Positions 36,182 through 44,110 are shown, counted from the stretch's first letter. The stretch: DNA of 64,000 nt from Lachnospiraceae bacterium (GCA_016287765.1 JAEEWS010000009.1:20526-84525), one strand, 5' to 3'. The notes: a model not told the origin generated them from the sequence alone. A program made the numbers and translations.

Positions 36182-36386
36182 TGATCGCCCTTTTTAACAG
36201 GACTATTTTTACATAAAAGGGGAAGTTTATCAAGATGTTTTTGACTTTTCAAAAGAAGTCAGATATACTAATATCATTGGATTTGGCTGTTTTAGGCATA
36301 TATATGGATTATTAATTTTTTGGTCTTTTTTTATGGGGAAGACTGATTGATCCCGGAAAGCGTCCGGGAGTTAAAACGGGGGAAAA

Positions 36387-36965
36387 ATGGCACGGTATAC
36401 GGAAAGATTGATCCTTAAGAATTTTGAAGAGATGCTTGAGAGCATGGCCTTTGACAAGATAACAGTCTCGGCGCTTACAAAAAAATGCGATATAAGTCCC
36501 AACACCTTTTATTATCATTATAAGGATATCTATGAACTTTTGGAAAGCTGGTTTAAGAACCAGACAGAGGAATTCCTGGCTTCCAGAGATGAGGGAGAAG
36601 GCTGGGAGGATACCATCAAGGCTATTCTTAAAACACTGCAGCAAAGACCGAACATAGTTTACAATGTATATGATTCCCTTTCCAGGGAAAACCTGGAGAG
36701 ATATGTTTTTAAATCAGCGGAAGGAGCTTTTTTTAATCTGGCGAAGAAAAAGACCGAGGGTTTTGATATTGACCCCGAGATGCTGAAAACCATTTCGGAT
36801 ATCTGTTGTTATGCAGTGCTGGGTTTCTTTCTTAAATTTCTTTGGAGTCATATGTCCCTTGATATAGATAAGTCCATAAACCAGATAAGTAAAGCCATCA
36901 ATACGGCAATTGAAATGTATATCATCAATGCTCTTTCCGGGGTGGACATTTTAGGAGAAAATTAA
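36387..36965 (+). CDS. TetR/AcrR-family regulator
   Basis: 192 residues. N-terminal helix-turn-helix at about residues 8-55 (LILKNFEEMLESMAFDKITV, CDISPNTFYYHYKDIYELL), followed by a helical ligand domain. The YYHYKDI motif is diagnostic. A GGGGG ribosome site and a small hairpin TCCCGG/CCGGGA (36352-36370) precede it. It lies upstream of the degV-fakA-plsY operon but has its own terminator, so regulation of that operon is only a possibility. Confidence 0.88.
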   Translation: MARYTERLILKNFEEMLESMAFDKITVSALTKKCDISPNTFYYHYKDIYELLESWFKNQTEEFLASRDEGEGWEDTIKAILKTLQQRPNIVYNVYDSLSRENLERYVFKSAEGAFFNLAKKKTEGFDIDPEMLKTISDICCYAVLGFFLKFLWSHMSLDIDKSINQISKAINTAIEMYIINALSGVDILGEN

Positions 36966-36992
36966 AAGAGTACGCAAATTCGCATATTTTTC

Positions 36993-37024
36993 AAGGATTC
37001 CTTATTTTTGAGGAATCCTTTTTT
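36993..37024 (+). terminator. Terminator after the TetR gene
   Basis: Stem AAGGATTCCT/AGGAATCCTT followed by TTTT. Confidence 0.85.
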
Positions 37025-37032
37025 ATTATCAG

Positions 37033-37060
37033 TTGAAGACATATGATTTCTGTCTATAAT
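37033..37060 (+). promoter_or_regulatory. Promoter of the degV-fakA-plsY operon
   Basis: TTGAAG, 16-bp spacer, TATAAT. A TATAATCTAATATAGATTA palindrome-like run spans the -10 and expected start. Confidence 0.6.
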
Positions 37061-37113
37061 CTAATATAGATTATTTTGTGTACTATAGAAACAAATTACT
37101 AAAGGAGAAGAAA

Positions 37114-38004
37114 ATGAAAAAAGTTAAGATCATTACAGACTCATGTTCGGATCTCAGCAAGGATCTGAGAGAGAAATACGATATCGATTACGCTAAGATG
37201 TTTACGGAGTACGAGGGAAAAGAAACACCTGCCAGCCTGGACTGGGATATATATTCACCCCATGACCTTTATAAGATAATGCGCGACGGAAAGAGAATTC
37301 TTACCACTCAGGTTCCGGTACAGGAATTTAAACGGGTATTCACCCGGTATATAAATGAAGGATATGACATCGTTTACATCGGTTGTTCTTCAAAGCAGTC
37401 CGGATCCGTGAATACCGGATTTGTTGTGGCTAAAGAAATGATGAGCGAAAAACCCGGAACTGAGATCTACATTGTGGATGCGCTTAATGCATGCATGGGC
37501 GAAGGCATTCTTGCCATTCGCGGTGCCGAATACAGGGATCAGGGAAAGAGCGCCAAGGAAATATGTGATCTGCTTAATAAGGAAGCCAAGACGGTTAATG
37601 AGTACATTACCGTGCATTCCCTGGATGCCCTTAAGCGTGCGGGCAGAGTTAAGGCCTCCGCTGCATTCCTCGGAAATCTTTTCGGTGTAAAGCCCATCCT
37701 TATTTCGGATAAGAATGGTGATCAGGTGCCTATTAAGAAAGTTAAGGGCAGACAGACATCCATGAATGAGATCGTTAATCTTTTGAAGGAAAGCATTGTT
37801 GAGCCGGAGAAGCAGACGGTCTATATCGTTCACGCAGATTGCGAAGAGGAAGCGAAGGAACTGGAAAAACTGGTTAAAGAGCAGATACCTTGCAAGGATA
37901 CCTACATTTCCTACATCGGCCCTATCATCGGAGCGTCCATCGGACCCGATGCCATCGGTCTCTTTGCTTTCGGTAAGGAAGTAACATTTGTTGCAGGTAA
38001 CTGA
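37114..38004 (+). CDS. DegV/FakB-family fatty-acid-binding protein
   Basis: 296 residues from ATG at 37114 (AAAGGAG). EDD-fold signature: IITDSCSDLS at the N terminus, LTTQVPVQEF, GCSSKQSGSVNTG, the HSLDALKRAGRV region and YIGPIIGASIGPDAIG at the C terminus. In FakA/FakB systems this protein holds the fatty acid whose carboxylate FakA phosphorylates. Immediately upstream of FakA-like and PlsY genes, which strongly supports that role. Confidence 0.9.
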   Translation: MKKVKIITDSCSDLSKDLREKYDIDYAKMFTEYEGKETPASLDWDIYSPHDLYKIMRDGKRILTTQVPVQEFKRVFTRYINEGYDIVYIGCSSKQSGSVNTGFVVAKEMMSEKPGTEIYIVDALNACMGEGILAIRGAEYRDQGKSAKEICDLLNKEAKTVNEYITVHSLDALKRAGRVKASAAFLGNLFGVKPILISDKNGDQVPIKKVKGRQTSMNEIVNLLKESIVEPEKQTVYIVHADCEEEAKELEKLVKEQIPCKDTYISYIGPIIGASIGPDAIGLFAFGKEVTFVAGN

Positions 38005-38060
38005 TGTCTGTATTAAGAAGAAAGCGTTAACACTTTTGTAGCGAAGTTTAAGGGGACAAT

Positions 38061-39719
38061 ATGGATACAAGAGAACTTTCGGGAGAATTATATTCTTCCC
38101 TGATAAAGGGCGGCGCAGCTAATCTTCGCGCCAATGCCCAAATAGTAAATGACCTTAATGTTTTTCCCATTCCCGACGGAGATACGGGAGAAAACATGAG
38201 CCTTACAATTACCGGAGGTGTAACGGCAGCTGCAAATGCTGGTTCTTATTCACTTTCCGAGGTATCAGACACCATTGCAAACGGTATGCTTCTTTCTGCC
38301 AGAGGAAACTCGGGAGTCATCCTTTCCCAGTTCTTTTCCGGCATAGCAAAGGGCTTTACGGGAAGTGAAAAGGCAGACGTAAGGACTGTGGGATTTGCAT
38401 TTAAATCAGGCGTCCGTCGTGCCTATGAAGCAGTTATGAAGCCCACTGAAGGCACCATGCTCACAGTTGCGAGAGAAGCGACAGAATATGCCTGCGACAG
38501 GATCACTGATAGCAGCACCATGGAATCATTCTTCTCGGATGTGCTGGATGAAATGAACCGTTCACTTAAACGCACACCCCAGCTTTTGGATGTGCTCAGA
38601 GAGGCTGGAGTGATCGACAGCGGCGGAGCAGGTCTGGTTTATATAATTGACGGTATGAACAAGACCCTGCAGGGAGAACATATTTCAGATGCTGCTCTTT
38701 CTTTTGGCAGCAAGGCTGTGGACACCTCGAAGTTTACTGCAGATTCCGTAATGGAATACGGTTACTGTACGGAATTTTTACTTCAGCTTCAGAAATGCAA
38801 GGTGGATGTAGATAATTTTTCAATTGATCCCATTCTTGACTTTTTGAATTCCATAGGTAATTCCATAGTAGCATTTAAGACCGGAACCATCGTTAAGGTG
38901 CATGTGCACACCATGACTCCCGGTAAGGTTTTTGATTACTGCCAGAAGTTCGGTGAATTCCTTACAATGAAATGCGAAAACATGACTTTGCAGCACAATG
39001 AGACTATTTTGGCAGAAGAAAAGAAGGAACACATTGTTAAGCCTACAGGCGAAAGAAAGAAGTTCGCCGCCATTACCGTGGCAACCGGAGACGGCATTAA
39101 GGAAACTCTTAAGACTCTGGGTGCGGATGTGGTCATAGACGGAGGACAGGGCAGGAATCCTTCTTCCGAGGATTTTATAGAAGCTTTTGACAGCGTGAAT
39201 GCGGATACGATCTTTGTCCTTCCCAATAACGGTAATATTGTGATGGCTGCACGCCTTGCCGCGGATATATATGCAGATTCGAAGGTTGTTGTCATTCCGT
39301 CCAAGAGTATCGGGGACGGATATGCGGCGCTCAGCATGCTTTCCTATGACAGCGGAGACGTTGATGTTATTACCAATGATATGTCGGAGGCTATGCAAGG
39401 CGTTGTAACCGGCGAAGTTACGCGCTCCGTAAGAGATGCGAATATTGACGGCGTTGAGATCAAAAATAACGCTTACATCGGCTTTTCAGGTAAGAATATG
39501 CTGGCATCGGAAGCTGACAAGCTTGACACGACCATGGAGATGCTTGCAAAGCTCGATGCTGCGTCTCACGAAGTGATGATCGCCATTTACGGAAACACTG
39601 CAACCACAGAAGACAGAAAAGAATTTTGCCGCAGAGCGGGAGAGATGTTCCCCAGGACGGAACTTTACGAGATCGATGGCGGGCAGGATGTTTATGATTT
39701 CGAGATCATTCTGGAATGA
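38061..39719 (+). CDS. fakA: Fatty-acid kinase FakA-like (DAK2 + C-terminal DegV-interacting domains)
   Basis: 552 residues, the usual YloV/FakA length. N-terminal DAK2 kinase domain with VFPIPDGDTGENMSLT, ARGNSGVILSQFFSG, KPTEGTMLTVARE and GVIDSGGAGLVYII. A central domain with HVHTMTPGKVFDYCQ and a C-terminal FakA domain (NNGNIVMAARLAAD, IPSKSIGDGYAALSML) follow. It phosphorylates fatty acid bound to FakB using ATP. Operon with degV upstream and plsY downstream. Confidence 0.9.
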   Translation: MDTRELSGELYSSLIKGGAANLRANAQIVNDLNVFPIPDGDTGENMSLTITGGVTAAANAGSYSLSEVSDTIANGMLLSARGNSGVILSQFFSGIAKGFTGSEKADVRTVGFAFKSGVRRAYEAVMKPTEGTMLTVAREATEYACDRITDSSTMESFFSDVLDEMNRSLKRTPQLLDVLREAGVIDSGGAGLVYIIDGMNKTLQGEHISDAALSFGSKAVDTSKFTADSVMEYGYCTEFLLQLQKCKVDVDNFSIDPILDFLNSIGNSIVAFKTGTIVKVHVHTMTPGKVFDYCQKFGEFLTMKCENMTLQHNETILAEEKKEHIVKPTGERKKFAAITVATGDGIKETLKTLGADVVIDGGQGRNPSSEDFIEAFDSVNADTIFVLPNNGNIVMAARLAADIYADSKVVVIPSKSIGDGYAALSMLSYDSGDVDVITNDMSEAMQGVVTGEVTRSVRDANIDGVEIKNNAYIGFSGKNMLASEADKLDTTMEMLAKLDAASHEVMIAIYGNTATTEDRKEFCRRAGEMFPRTELYEIDGGQDVYDFEIILE

Positions 39720-39746
39720 CAAAAAAAACCGAGGAGACTTAAAACT

Positions 39747-40415
39747 ATGGACTGGAAACTGGTCATGATCTATCTGGTGGCAGGCGTTACAGCTTATATC
39801 CTTGCGGGTATAAATCCGGCCATCGTGCTTTCTAAAGCGGTTTATAAAGAAGATATCAGATACAATAAGAACGGAAGCGGAAATCCGGGCTTTACAAATT
39901 TTAAAAGAGTATACGGAGGCAAGTGGGCTTGGCTCGTGATGGGGCTGGATATAGGTAAATGCGTCCTGATCCTGGCTGTAGTCGGGGCTGTGTTTGGGAA
40001 GTATGCCAAAGACAACGGCATCGACTACAATCTCCGTCAGATCGGGATCGCATTTACCACGCTTTGCGCCTCTATCGGCCATGATTATCCCATTTGGTAC
40101 GAATTCAAGGGAGGAAAGGGCTTTCTGGTAAACATTGCGGCACTTTGGTTTTACGACTGGCGTGCAGGGCTGGTGGGAGTGATCCTTCTCTGCCTGCTTC
40201 TCTTCACCCTTAAGTACATGTCCCTGGCAACAATGGTGGCTATCCTTTCAGCTCCTGCCACCCTCTTTATAGTCGGTGCAGAACCCTGGACCATCGTGCT
40301 TTCGCTGGCATCCGCCCTCCTTTTGATCTTCCGCCACAAGGAGAATATCAAGCGCCTTATGTCAGGCACTGAGCGAAAGTTCAGCTTCAAGAAACAGCCT
40401 GCGGAAGGACATTAA
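39747..40415 (+). CDS. plsY: Glycerol-3-phosphate acyltransferase PlsY
   Basis: Transfers acyl from acyl phosphate to glycerol 3-phosphate, giving lysophosphatidic acid. 222 residues, multi-pass membrane protein. Motifs: YNKNGSGNPGFTNFKRVYGG (equivalent of the SGNxGxTN motif), GHDYPIWYEFKGGKG and a C-terminal RHKENIKRLMSG. In this protein the usual A/T at the end of the motif is GFTN, a variant. The placement after FakB and FakA couples use of exogenous fatty acid with phospholipid synthesis. Confidence 0.9.
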   Translation: MDWKLVMIYLVAGVTAYILAGINPAIVLSKAVYKEDIRYNKNGSGNPGFTNFKRVYGGKWAWLVMGLDIGKCVLILAVVGAVFGKYAKDNGIDYNLRQIGIAFTTLCASIGHDYPIWYEFKGGKGFLVNIAALWFYDWRAGLVGVILLCLLLFTLKYMSLATMVAILSAPATLFIVGAEPWTIVLSLASALLLIFRHKENIKRLMSGTERKFSFKKQPAEGH

Positions 40416-40520
40416 AGCATTGAAGATAAGCATTGGAAACAGATAGTGGAGACTGTGCCCATTTGAGATCTGATGTATGACAAAATCCTAAACTTTAAAC
40501 ACGGGGAGACAATATCAACA

Positions 40521-40558
40521 CAAAAGCCGTGCGGGCCTTCGGGCACGCACGGCTTTTG
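40521..40558 (+). terminator. Hairpin with UUCG loop after plsY
   Basis: Long stem CAAAAGCCGTGC ... GCACGGCTTTTG with an internal GCC-TTCG-GGC tetraloop. The stem ends in TTTTG, so it may terminate the plsY transcript. It lies just ahead of the strong promoter of the repeat array. Confidence 0.65.
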
Positions 40559-40604
40559 CGTTGGGCGAAGGGTGATCGGCGCTTGCTCTGTGCCGATAAT
40601 CAAC

Positions 40605-40633
40605 TTGACATTGCACCGGCCGTGCTATATAAT
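40605..40633 (+). promoter_or_regulatory. Perfect-consensus promoter reading into the tandem repeat array
   Basis: TTGACA (40605-40610), exactly 17 bp, TATAAT (40628-40633). Expected start near 40640. A small hairpin with ATCGGC/GCCGAT arms precedes it at about 40575-40597. No protein gene begins within the next 500 bp, so the transcript should be mostly structured RNA. Confidence 0.85.
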
Positions 40634-40639
40634 CCAGCG

Positions 40640-41130
40640 CATAAGCGAAAACCGTGGCGGAGGCCATCTTCGCCCGGGTGCCGGCGGGCGTCACCCGGGC
40701 TGCGGGAGGCAGTGGTCGGGCGAAGACTTGCTTTTCGTACCTAAAAGCAGAGAAAACCGTCAGTTTAGGTAAAGTTTCCCGGTTCGAGCCCGGGCTGTTT
40801 CCGGGCGAAGACTTGCTTTTCGTACCTAAAGGCAGAGAAAACCGTCAGTTTAGGTAAAGTTTCCCGGCTTTTGCTCGGGCGTCGGCGGGCGTCACCCGGG
40901 CGAAGACTTGCTTTTCGTACCTAAAGGTCGTGAAAACCGTCAGTTTAGGTAAAGCTTCCCGGTTCGAGCCCGGGCAGTTTCCGGGCGAAGACTTGCTTTT
41001 CGTACCTAAAGGTCGTGAAGACCGTCAGTTTAGGTAAAGTTTCCCGGCTTTTGCTCGGGCGTCGGCGGGCGTCACCCGGGCGAAGACTACTTAAGCGTAG
41101 ATTTGTTGAATAATTTTTTAGAAAGGATAT
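40640..41130 (+). ncRNA. Candidate structured noncoding RNA / leader made of tandem hairpin units
   Basis: No credible protein is encoded. A 5' domain has the stem CCCGGGTG/CACCCGGG (40673-40700) and a 10-nt segment TCTTCGCCCG (40667-40676) complementary to CGGGCGAAGA that opens each repeat unit. Four full hairpin units follow and one truncated unit, ending near CTAC-TTAAGC-GTAG (41086-41100). No U-tract terminator is seen before the next gene, so the RNA may be a processed leader of the gene at 41134. High GC against an AT-rich flank suggests separate origin. Class unknown. Confidence 0.55.
40717..41095 (+). repeat. Tandem repeat array: 180-bp super-unit in two copies plus a partial third
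   Basis: Units start with CGGGCGAAGACTTGC at 40717, 40802, 40897 and 40982, and a truncated one at 41077; spacings alternate 85, 95, 85, 95. Every full unit contains the perfect 8-bp stem TACCTAAA/TTTAGGTA around GAAAACCGTCAG (AGACCG in the last) and ends TTCCCGG. The 85-bp units continue with TTCGAGCCCGGG, the 95-bp units with CTTTTGCTCGGG and CGGCGGGCGTCACCCGGG. Copies within each class are nearly identical, so the duplication is recent or kept homogeneous. Confidence 0.9.
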
Positions 41131-41133
41131 TTA

Positions 41134-41940
41134 ATGACTGATCTGGTCAATTTGATGAAAGAACGCCTATTAACTCTTAAGCATGCTATTAAAGTGGCAG
41201 AAAGAGAAGAGGAGAGTTTTCCGGAGGGAAGACTTAGGATTAATAAATTATGTAGAGAAGGTAATTACTGTAAGTATTATGTTGTTAAAAAATGCAGTGA
41301 TACTACCGGTGATTATATTCCGGTTGGCAATAAAGATTATATACAAAAACTTGCACAGAAGGATTACAATAAACGATTTCTTAAAACTTCCAAGGTTGAA
41401 GTATCAATATTGGAGAAATTAATACAAAAACTGAGCGATAATGATTCAAATAATGTTTTTCTTGATCTATCCGAAGAAAGAAAAAGAATGGTTGTTCCCT
41501 ACATCTTAACCGATGATCTTTACGCTTTGGAATGGCAGGCAAAAAAATTTAAGGAAAACACATATCTGGTTGAAAATAAAATATATGATACAAGAAGAGG
41601 TGAAAAGGTCAGGTCTAAATCTGAAGCGATAATTGCAGACATTCTTTTTGAATTAAGAATCCCTTATAAGTATGAGGCACCCATCCACTTAGGAGGCAGA
41701 AACAGATACCCGGACTTTACTTTGCTGAAAATGAGTTCAAGAGAAGAAATCTTTCTGGAACATTTTGGGCTTATGGACGATGAGGACTATAGGGCTTCAG
41801 CATTTCAAAAATTGGATGAGTATAGGGAAAATGGAATATATTTGGGAAAGAATCTTATAATTACTTATGAAACTGCTTCAGCGCCACTGGACATTAAGGG
41901 AATCCGACGGATGCTTAAGGAGATCATGCTGAAAAGATGA
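41134..41940 (+). CDS. PD-(D/E)XK nuclease-like protein, unknown function
   Basis: 268 residues, no membrane segment. The C-terminal half (about residues 160-260) has the pattern of a PD-(D/E)XK fold: VRSKSEAIIADILFEL (first Glu), RNRYPDFTLL (Pro-Asp), EIFLEHFGLMDD (Glu in strand) and a final YETASAPLD. The N-terminal half is basic and helical, with a Cys pair (KLCREGNYCKYYVVKKC). Proteins of this shape are widespread but uncharacterised in Firmicutes. It directly follows the structured repeat array, with AAAGGA upstream, and is AT-rich compared with that array. Possible roles: defence, plasmid/phage-derived nuclease, or RNA-regulated toxin. Confidence 0.72.
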   Translation: MTDLVNLMKERLLTLKHAIKVAEREEESFPEGRLRINKLCREGNYCKYYVVKKCSDTTGDYIPVGNKDYIQKLAQKDYNKRFLKTSKVEVSILEKLIQKLSDNDSNNVFLDLSEERKRMVVPYILTDDLYALEWQAKKFKENTYLVENKIYDTRRGEKVRSKSEAIIADILFELRIPYKYEAPIHLGGRNRYPDFTLLKMSSREEIFLEHFGLMDDEDYRASAFQKLDEYRENGIYLGKNLIITYETASAPLDIKGIRRMLKEIMLKR

Positions 41941-42231
41941 TAAAAGATGATATTATCATAATAGGATCTCCCGGTTTATAATCTAATAGAGACCTGAAAT
42001 TTAATGTTGTAATGAAAATTTCCCTGCATCTATAAGCTGTGAAGGTACGGGGAGAGAGGGGGCTTGTGCCGTTATTAGGGCAAGCCCCTACTTTAAATGC
42101 ACGATGTGTACTGCATTATAAGTAAGTAGCGATGAGATTTCGAATATCTTTGACTTTGACATTTAAAAAAAGAGATTTCAATAGTATAATACTGGATGAT
42201 CTGTAGATTGTTAACTTAGGGAGGCTGAGTT
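41941..42231. other. Intergenic region with GGGGCTTG hairpin
   Basis: 291 bp without a gene. A hairpin GGGGCTTG/CAAGCCCC lies at 42059-42088 with a 14-nt loop and no T-run. An AT-rich promoter-like stretch with GTATAATAC near 42184-42192 precedes the next gene. Nothing else recognised. Confidence 0.5.
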
Positions 42232-42546
42232 TTGAACGATAATCAAAGAGAATGGCTTAGAGCCAAAGATGATCTTGTAACAGAAATAAAACACCTTGGT
42301 TTCCCGGGGGAACTGGGAGAACTCATGGCAAAACAGCTTGGAAGCCCTAAGGCTATGAGTAGGATGATAGGATATCTGATCAATGTAAAACCCACAAGCG
42401 AGGAACTGGTGGTGGATGAAATGCTTGCCATCTGCAGCGACATAGAAAGATGGAAAGAAAAGAAGGCAAGTGAAAGAGCCAATGCCGGTATCAGCGATTA
42501 TTATCGTAATGGTTTGTTTGATGAGGAAGACGAAAACGAAATTTGA
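42232..42546 (+). CDS. Small conserved protein, unknown function (TTG start)
   Basis: 104 residues. TTG start chosen because AGGGAGG lies 8 bp upstream and no ATG fits. Sequence blocks (LGFPGELGELMAKQLGSPKAMSRMIGYL, quoted in part: LGFPGELGELMAK; DEMLAICSDIERWKEKKASE) match a family of small Firmicute proteins of unknown role. Acidic C terminus. Followed within 25 bp by the isochorismatase-like gene, so probably one transcript. Confidence 0.7.
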   Translation: MNDNQREWLRAKDDLVTEIKHLGFPGELGELMAKQLGSPKAMSRMIGYLINVKPTSEELVVDEMLAICSDIERWKEKKASERANAGISDYYRNGLFDEEDENEI

Positions 42547-42569
42547 TATACGGATTTGGAGGATATGAA

Positions 42570-43097
42570 GTGAAACTAATCGTTATCGATATCCAAAAGG
42601 GTATCACAGATGAGAGATTATATCATTATGATGTCTTTATCAAGAATGTGATGAATCTTATAGATGTCGCCAGAAAGAATAATATTGAGGTTATTTATGT
42701 TCAGCATGATGATGGCCCGGGAACAGGGTTTTCTATTGGTGATATAGATTTTGAAATTGCTGATCAGGTTGCGCCGGAAAAGAATGAAAAAGTTTTCATA
42801 AAGACAATAAATAGCTGCTTTGGAAACCGGGACTTTGTAAATTATCTTCAGAAATCCGGTGAAGAAGAGCTGATGATAGTTGGCCTACAGACGAATTTCT
42901 GTATTGACGCAACTGTTAAGTCAGCCTTTGAAAGAGGATACAATGTGATCATACCACAGGATACGAATTCTACATTCGATAATGCTTATATGGATGGTGC
43001 AACTACATATAAATATTATAATGAAATGATGTGGCCGGGAAGATTTGCAAACTGTATTTCTGTTGATGAAGCGATCAGGATGATGAGGAGATTTTAA
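42570..43097 (+). CDS. Isochorismatase-family cysteine hydrolase
   Basis: 175 residues with a GTG start (TTGGAGG 7 bp upstream). Catalytic triad of the family visible: Asp in IVIDIQKGI, Lys in EKVFIKTINSCF, and Cys in VGLQTNFCIDATVKSA. Likely a nicotinamidase- or hydrolase-type amidase; substrate unknown. Sits in a small operon with a P-loop kinase. Confidence 0.87.
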   Translation: MKLIVIDIQKGITDERLYHYDVFIKNVMNLIDVARKNNIEVIYVQHDDGPGTGFSIGDIDFEIADQVAPEKNEKVFIKTINSCFGNRDFVNYLQKSGEEELMIVGLQTNFCIDATVKSAFERGYNVIIPQDTNSTFDNAYMDGATTYKYYNEMMWPGRFANCISVDEAIRMMRRF

Positions 43098-43099
43098 AT

Positions 43100-43597
43100 A
43101 TGCATAAATTGATCATACTTCGCGGAAACTCCGGGAGCGGTAAAACAACGGTAGCTAAAGGACTACAAGAACTTTTCGGGCGAGGCACTATGGTTCTTTC
43201 ACAGGATATGATCAGAAGAGAAGTGCTTAAAGAAAGAGATGGTATAGATCCGCCTGCGCTGCCTTTGATAAAGCAGATACTTAGGTACGGAAAAGAAAAC
43301 TGCGAAGTGGTAATATTGGAAGGCATATTTATTGCAGACTGGTATCGTGAATTGTTTGAAGCAGCAATTGAATTATATGACGCTGACATATATGCATATT
43401 ACTTTGACATTCCTTTTGAAGAAACTGTAAGAAGACATCAGACCAGGTCGAAAGCAACTGAGTTTGGTGTGGATGAGATGCGTGAGTGGTGGAAAGAAAA
43501 GGATTATCTGGATTTGATAAAAGAAGCCATTATCACAGAAGACAAAAGCAGGGATGAAATCATAAATGAGATTTATTTAAGAGTTTGTAACGGGTGA
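43100..43597 (+). CDS. P-loop kinase-like ATPase (zeta-toxin/AAA_33 type)
   Basis: 165 residues. Walker A RGNSGSGKTT at residues 9-18, then SQDMIRREVL and VVILEGIF (Walker B-like), and a lid-like RRHQTRSKA. Resembles small-molecule kinases and the zeta-toxin/chloramphenicol-phosphotransferase group, but no epsilon-type antitoxin is adjacent. Two bp after the isochorismatase gene. Confidence 0.83.
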   Translation: MHKLIILRGNSGSGKTTVAKGLQELFGRGTMVLSQDMIRREVLKERDGIDPPALPLIKQILRYGKENCEVVILEGIFIADWYRELFEAAIELYDADIYAYYFDIPFEETVRRHQTRSKATEFGVDEMREWWKEKDYLDLIKEAIITEDKSRDEIINEIYLRVCNG

Positions 43598-43647
43598 TAC
43601 ACGATAGTGATTTATATTTAAGTTATTCTTTTGAAAGGAATCTATAT

Positions 43648-43965
43648 ATGGCATCGAGCAAGGAGTATCTGGAGTTTGTACTTGAACAACTTTCAGAATT
43701 AGAAGAAATATCATATAGGGCAATGATGGGAGAATACATTATTTACTATAGAGGAAAAATCGTGGGTGGGATTTACGATGATCGTTTCCTTGTAAAGAAT
43801 ACAAAAGAAGCAGTAAGAAGAATGCCGGAGGCATCGTTAGAACTGCCGTATGAGGGCGCCAGGGAAATGATTATGGTTGATGACATAGATGATAAAGATT
43901 TCTTGAGGGATTTACTGGAGGCTATGTATGATGAGCTTCCTGAGCCTAAGAAGAAAAAGAAATGA
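43648..43965 (+). CDS. TfoX/Sxy N-terminal-domain protein
   Basis: 105 residues from ATG at 43648 (GAAAGGA upstream). Single TfoX_N-like domain: EYLEFVLEQLSELEEISYRAMMGEYIIYY at the start (quoted in part: ISYRAMMGEYIIYY), GGIYDDRFLVKN and LPYEGAREMIMVDDI. Ends in a KKKKK tail. Known members include competence regulators, but single-domain Firmicute proteins have no proven role. Confidence 0.85.
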   Translation: MASSKEYLEFVLEQLSELEEISYRAMMGEYIIYYRGKIVGGIYDDRFLVKNTKEAVRRMPEASLELPYEGAREMIMVDDIDDKDFLRDLLEAMYDELPEPKKKKK

Positions 43966-43999
43966 AATTTAAGTTTTACGATTGATGATAAAAAATAAC

Positions 44000-44096
44000 A
44001 GGGAACTTTTACTAGAAATTTAATCAAAAAAGTTCCCTAAAAACCTTTGAATTTTAGGGAACTTTTTGATATGATAATAAAGAGAAAAGTTCCCTA
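44000..44096. promoter_or_regulatory. Repeated AGGGAACTTTT/AAAAGTTCCCT inverted repeats before the Fic gene
   Basis: Four copies of the 11-bp arm, alternating in orientation, at about 44000-44010, 44028-44038, 44055-44065 and 44085-44095. The central pair forms a long perfect hairpin (AAAAAGTTCCCTAAAA with its complement, 9-nt loop) followed by T5, which can terminate the upstream transcript. The outer pairs make two equal inverted repeats of loop about 17, which could be operators. The last arm touches the ribosome site (TAAGGAG). Confidence 0.75.
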
Positions 44097-44110
44097 AGGA
44101 GATTTTTATT

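Noticed and set aside
40773..40800. A real tRNA gene around the TTCGAGC loops
   Set aside because: Only a T-arm-like hairpin is present; no acceptor stem, anticodon arm or CCA context can be built around it.
40717..41095. The tandem array at 40.7-41.1 kb as a CRISPR array
   Set aside because: Spacers between conserved blocks are not unique (they repeat in an alternating pattern of 85 and 95 bp), units are long and palindromic throughout, and no cas gene is present.
40717..41130. A classical type III toxin-antitoxin (ToxIN) locus
   Set aside because: Repeat units (85-95 bp) are longer than the usual 34-48 nt, no intrinsic terminator lies between the array and the gene, and the 268-residue protein looks like PD-(D/E)XK rather than ToxN. 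Kept only as an analogy.
43100..43597. Zeta-toxin of an epsilon/zeta module
   Set aside because: The P-loop kinase motifs fit, but no epsilon-like antitoxin gene adjoins it, and the neighbours are metabolic-type enzymes.
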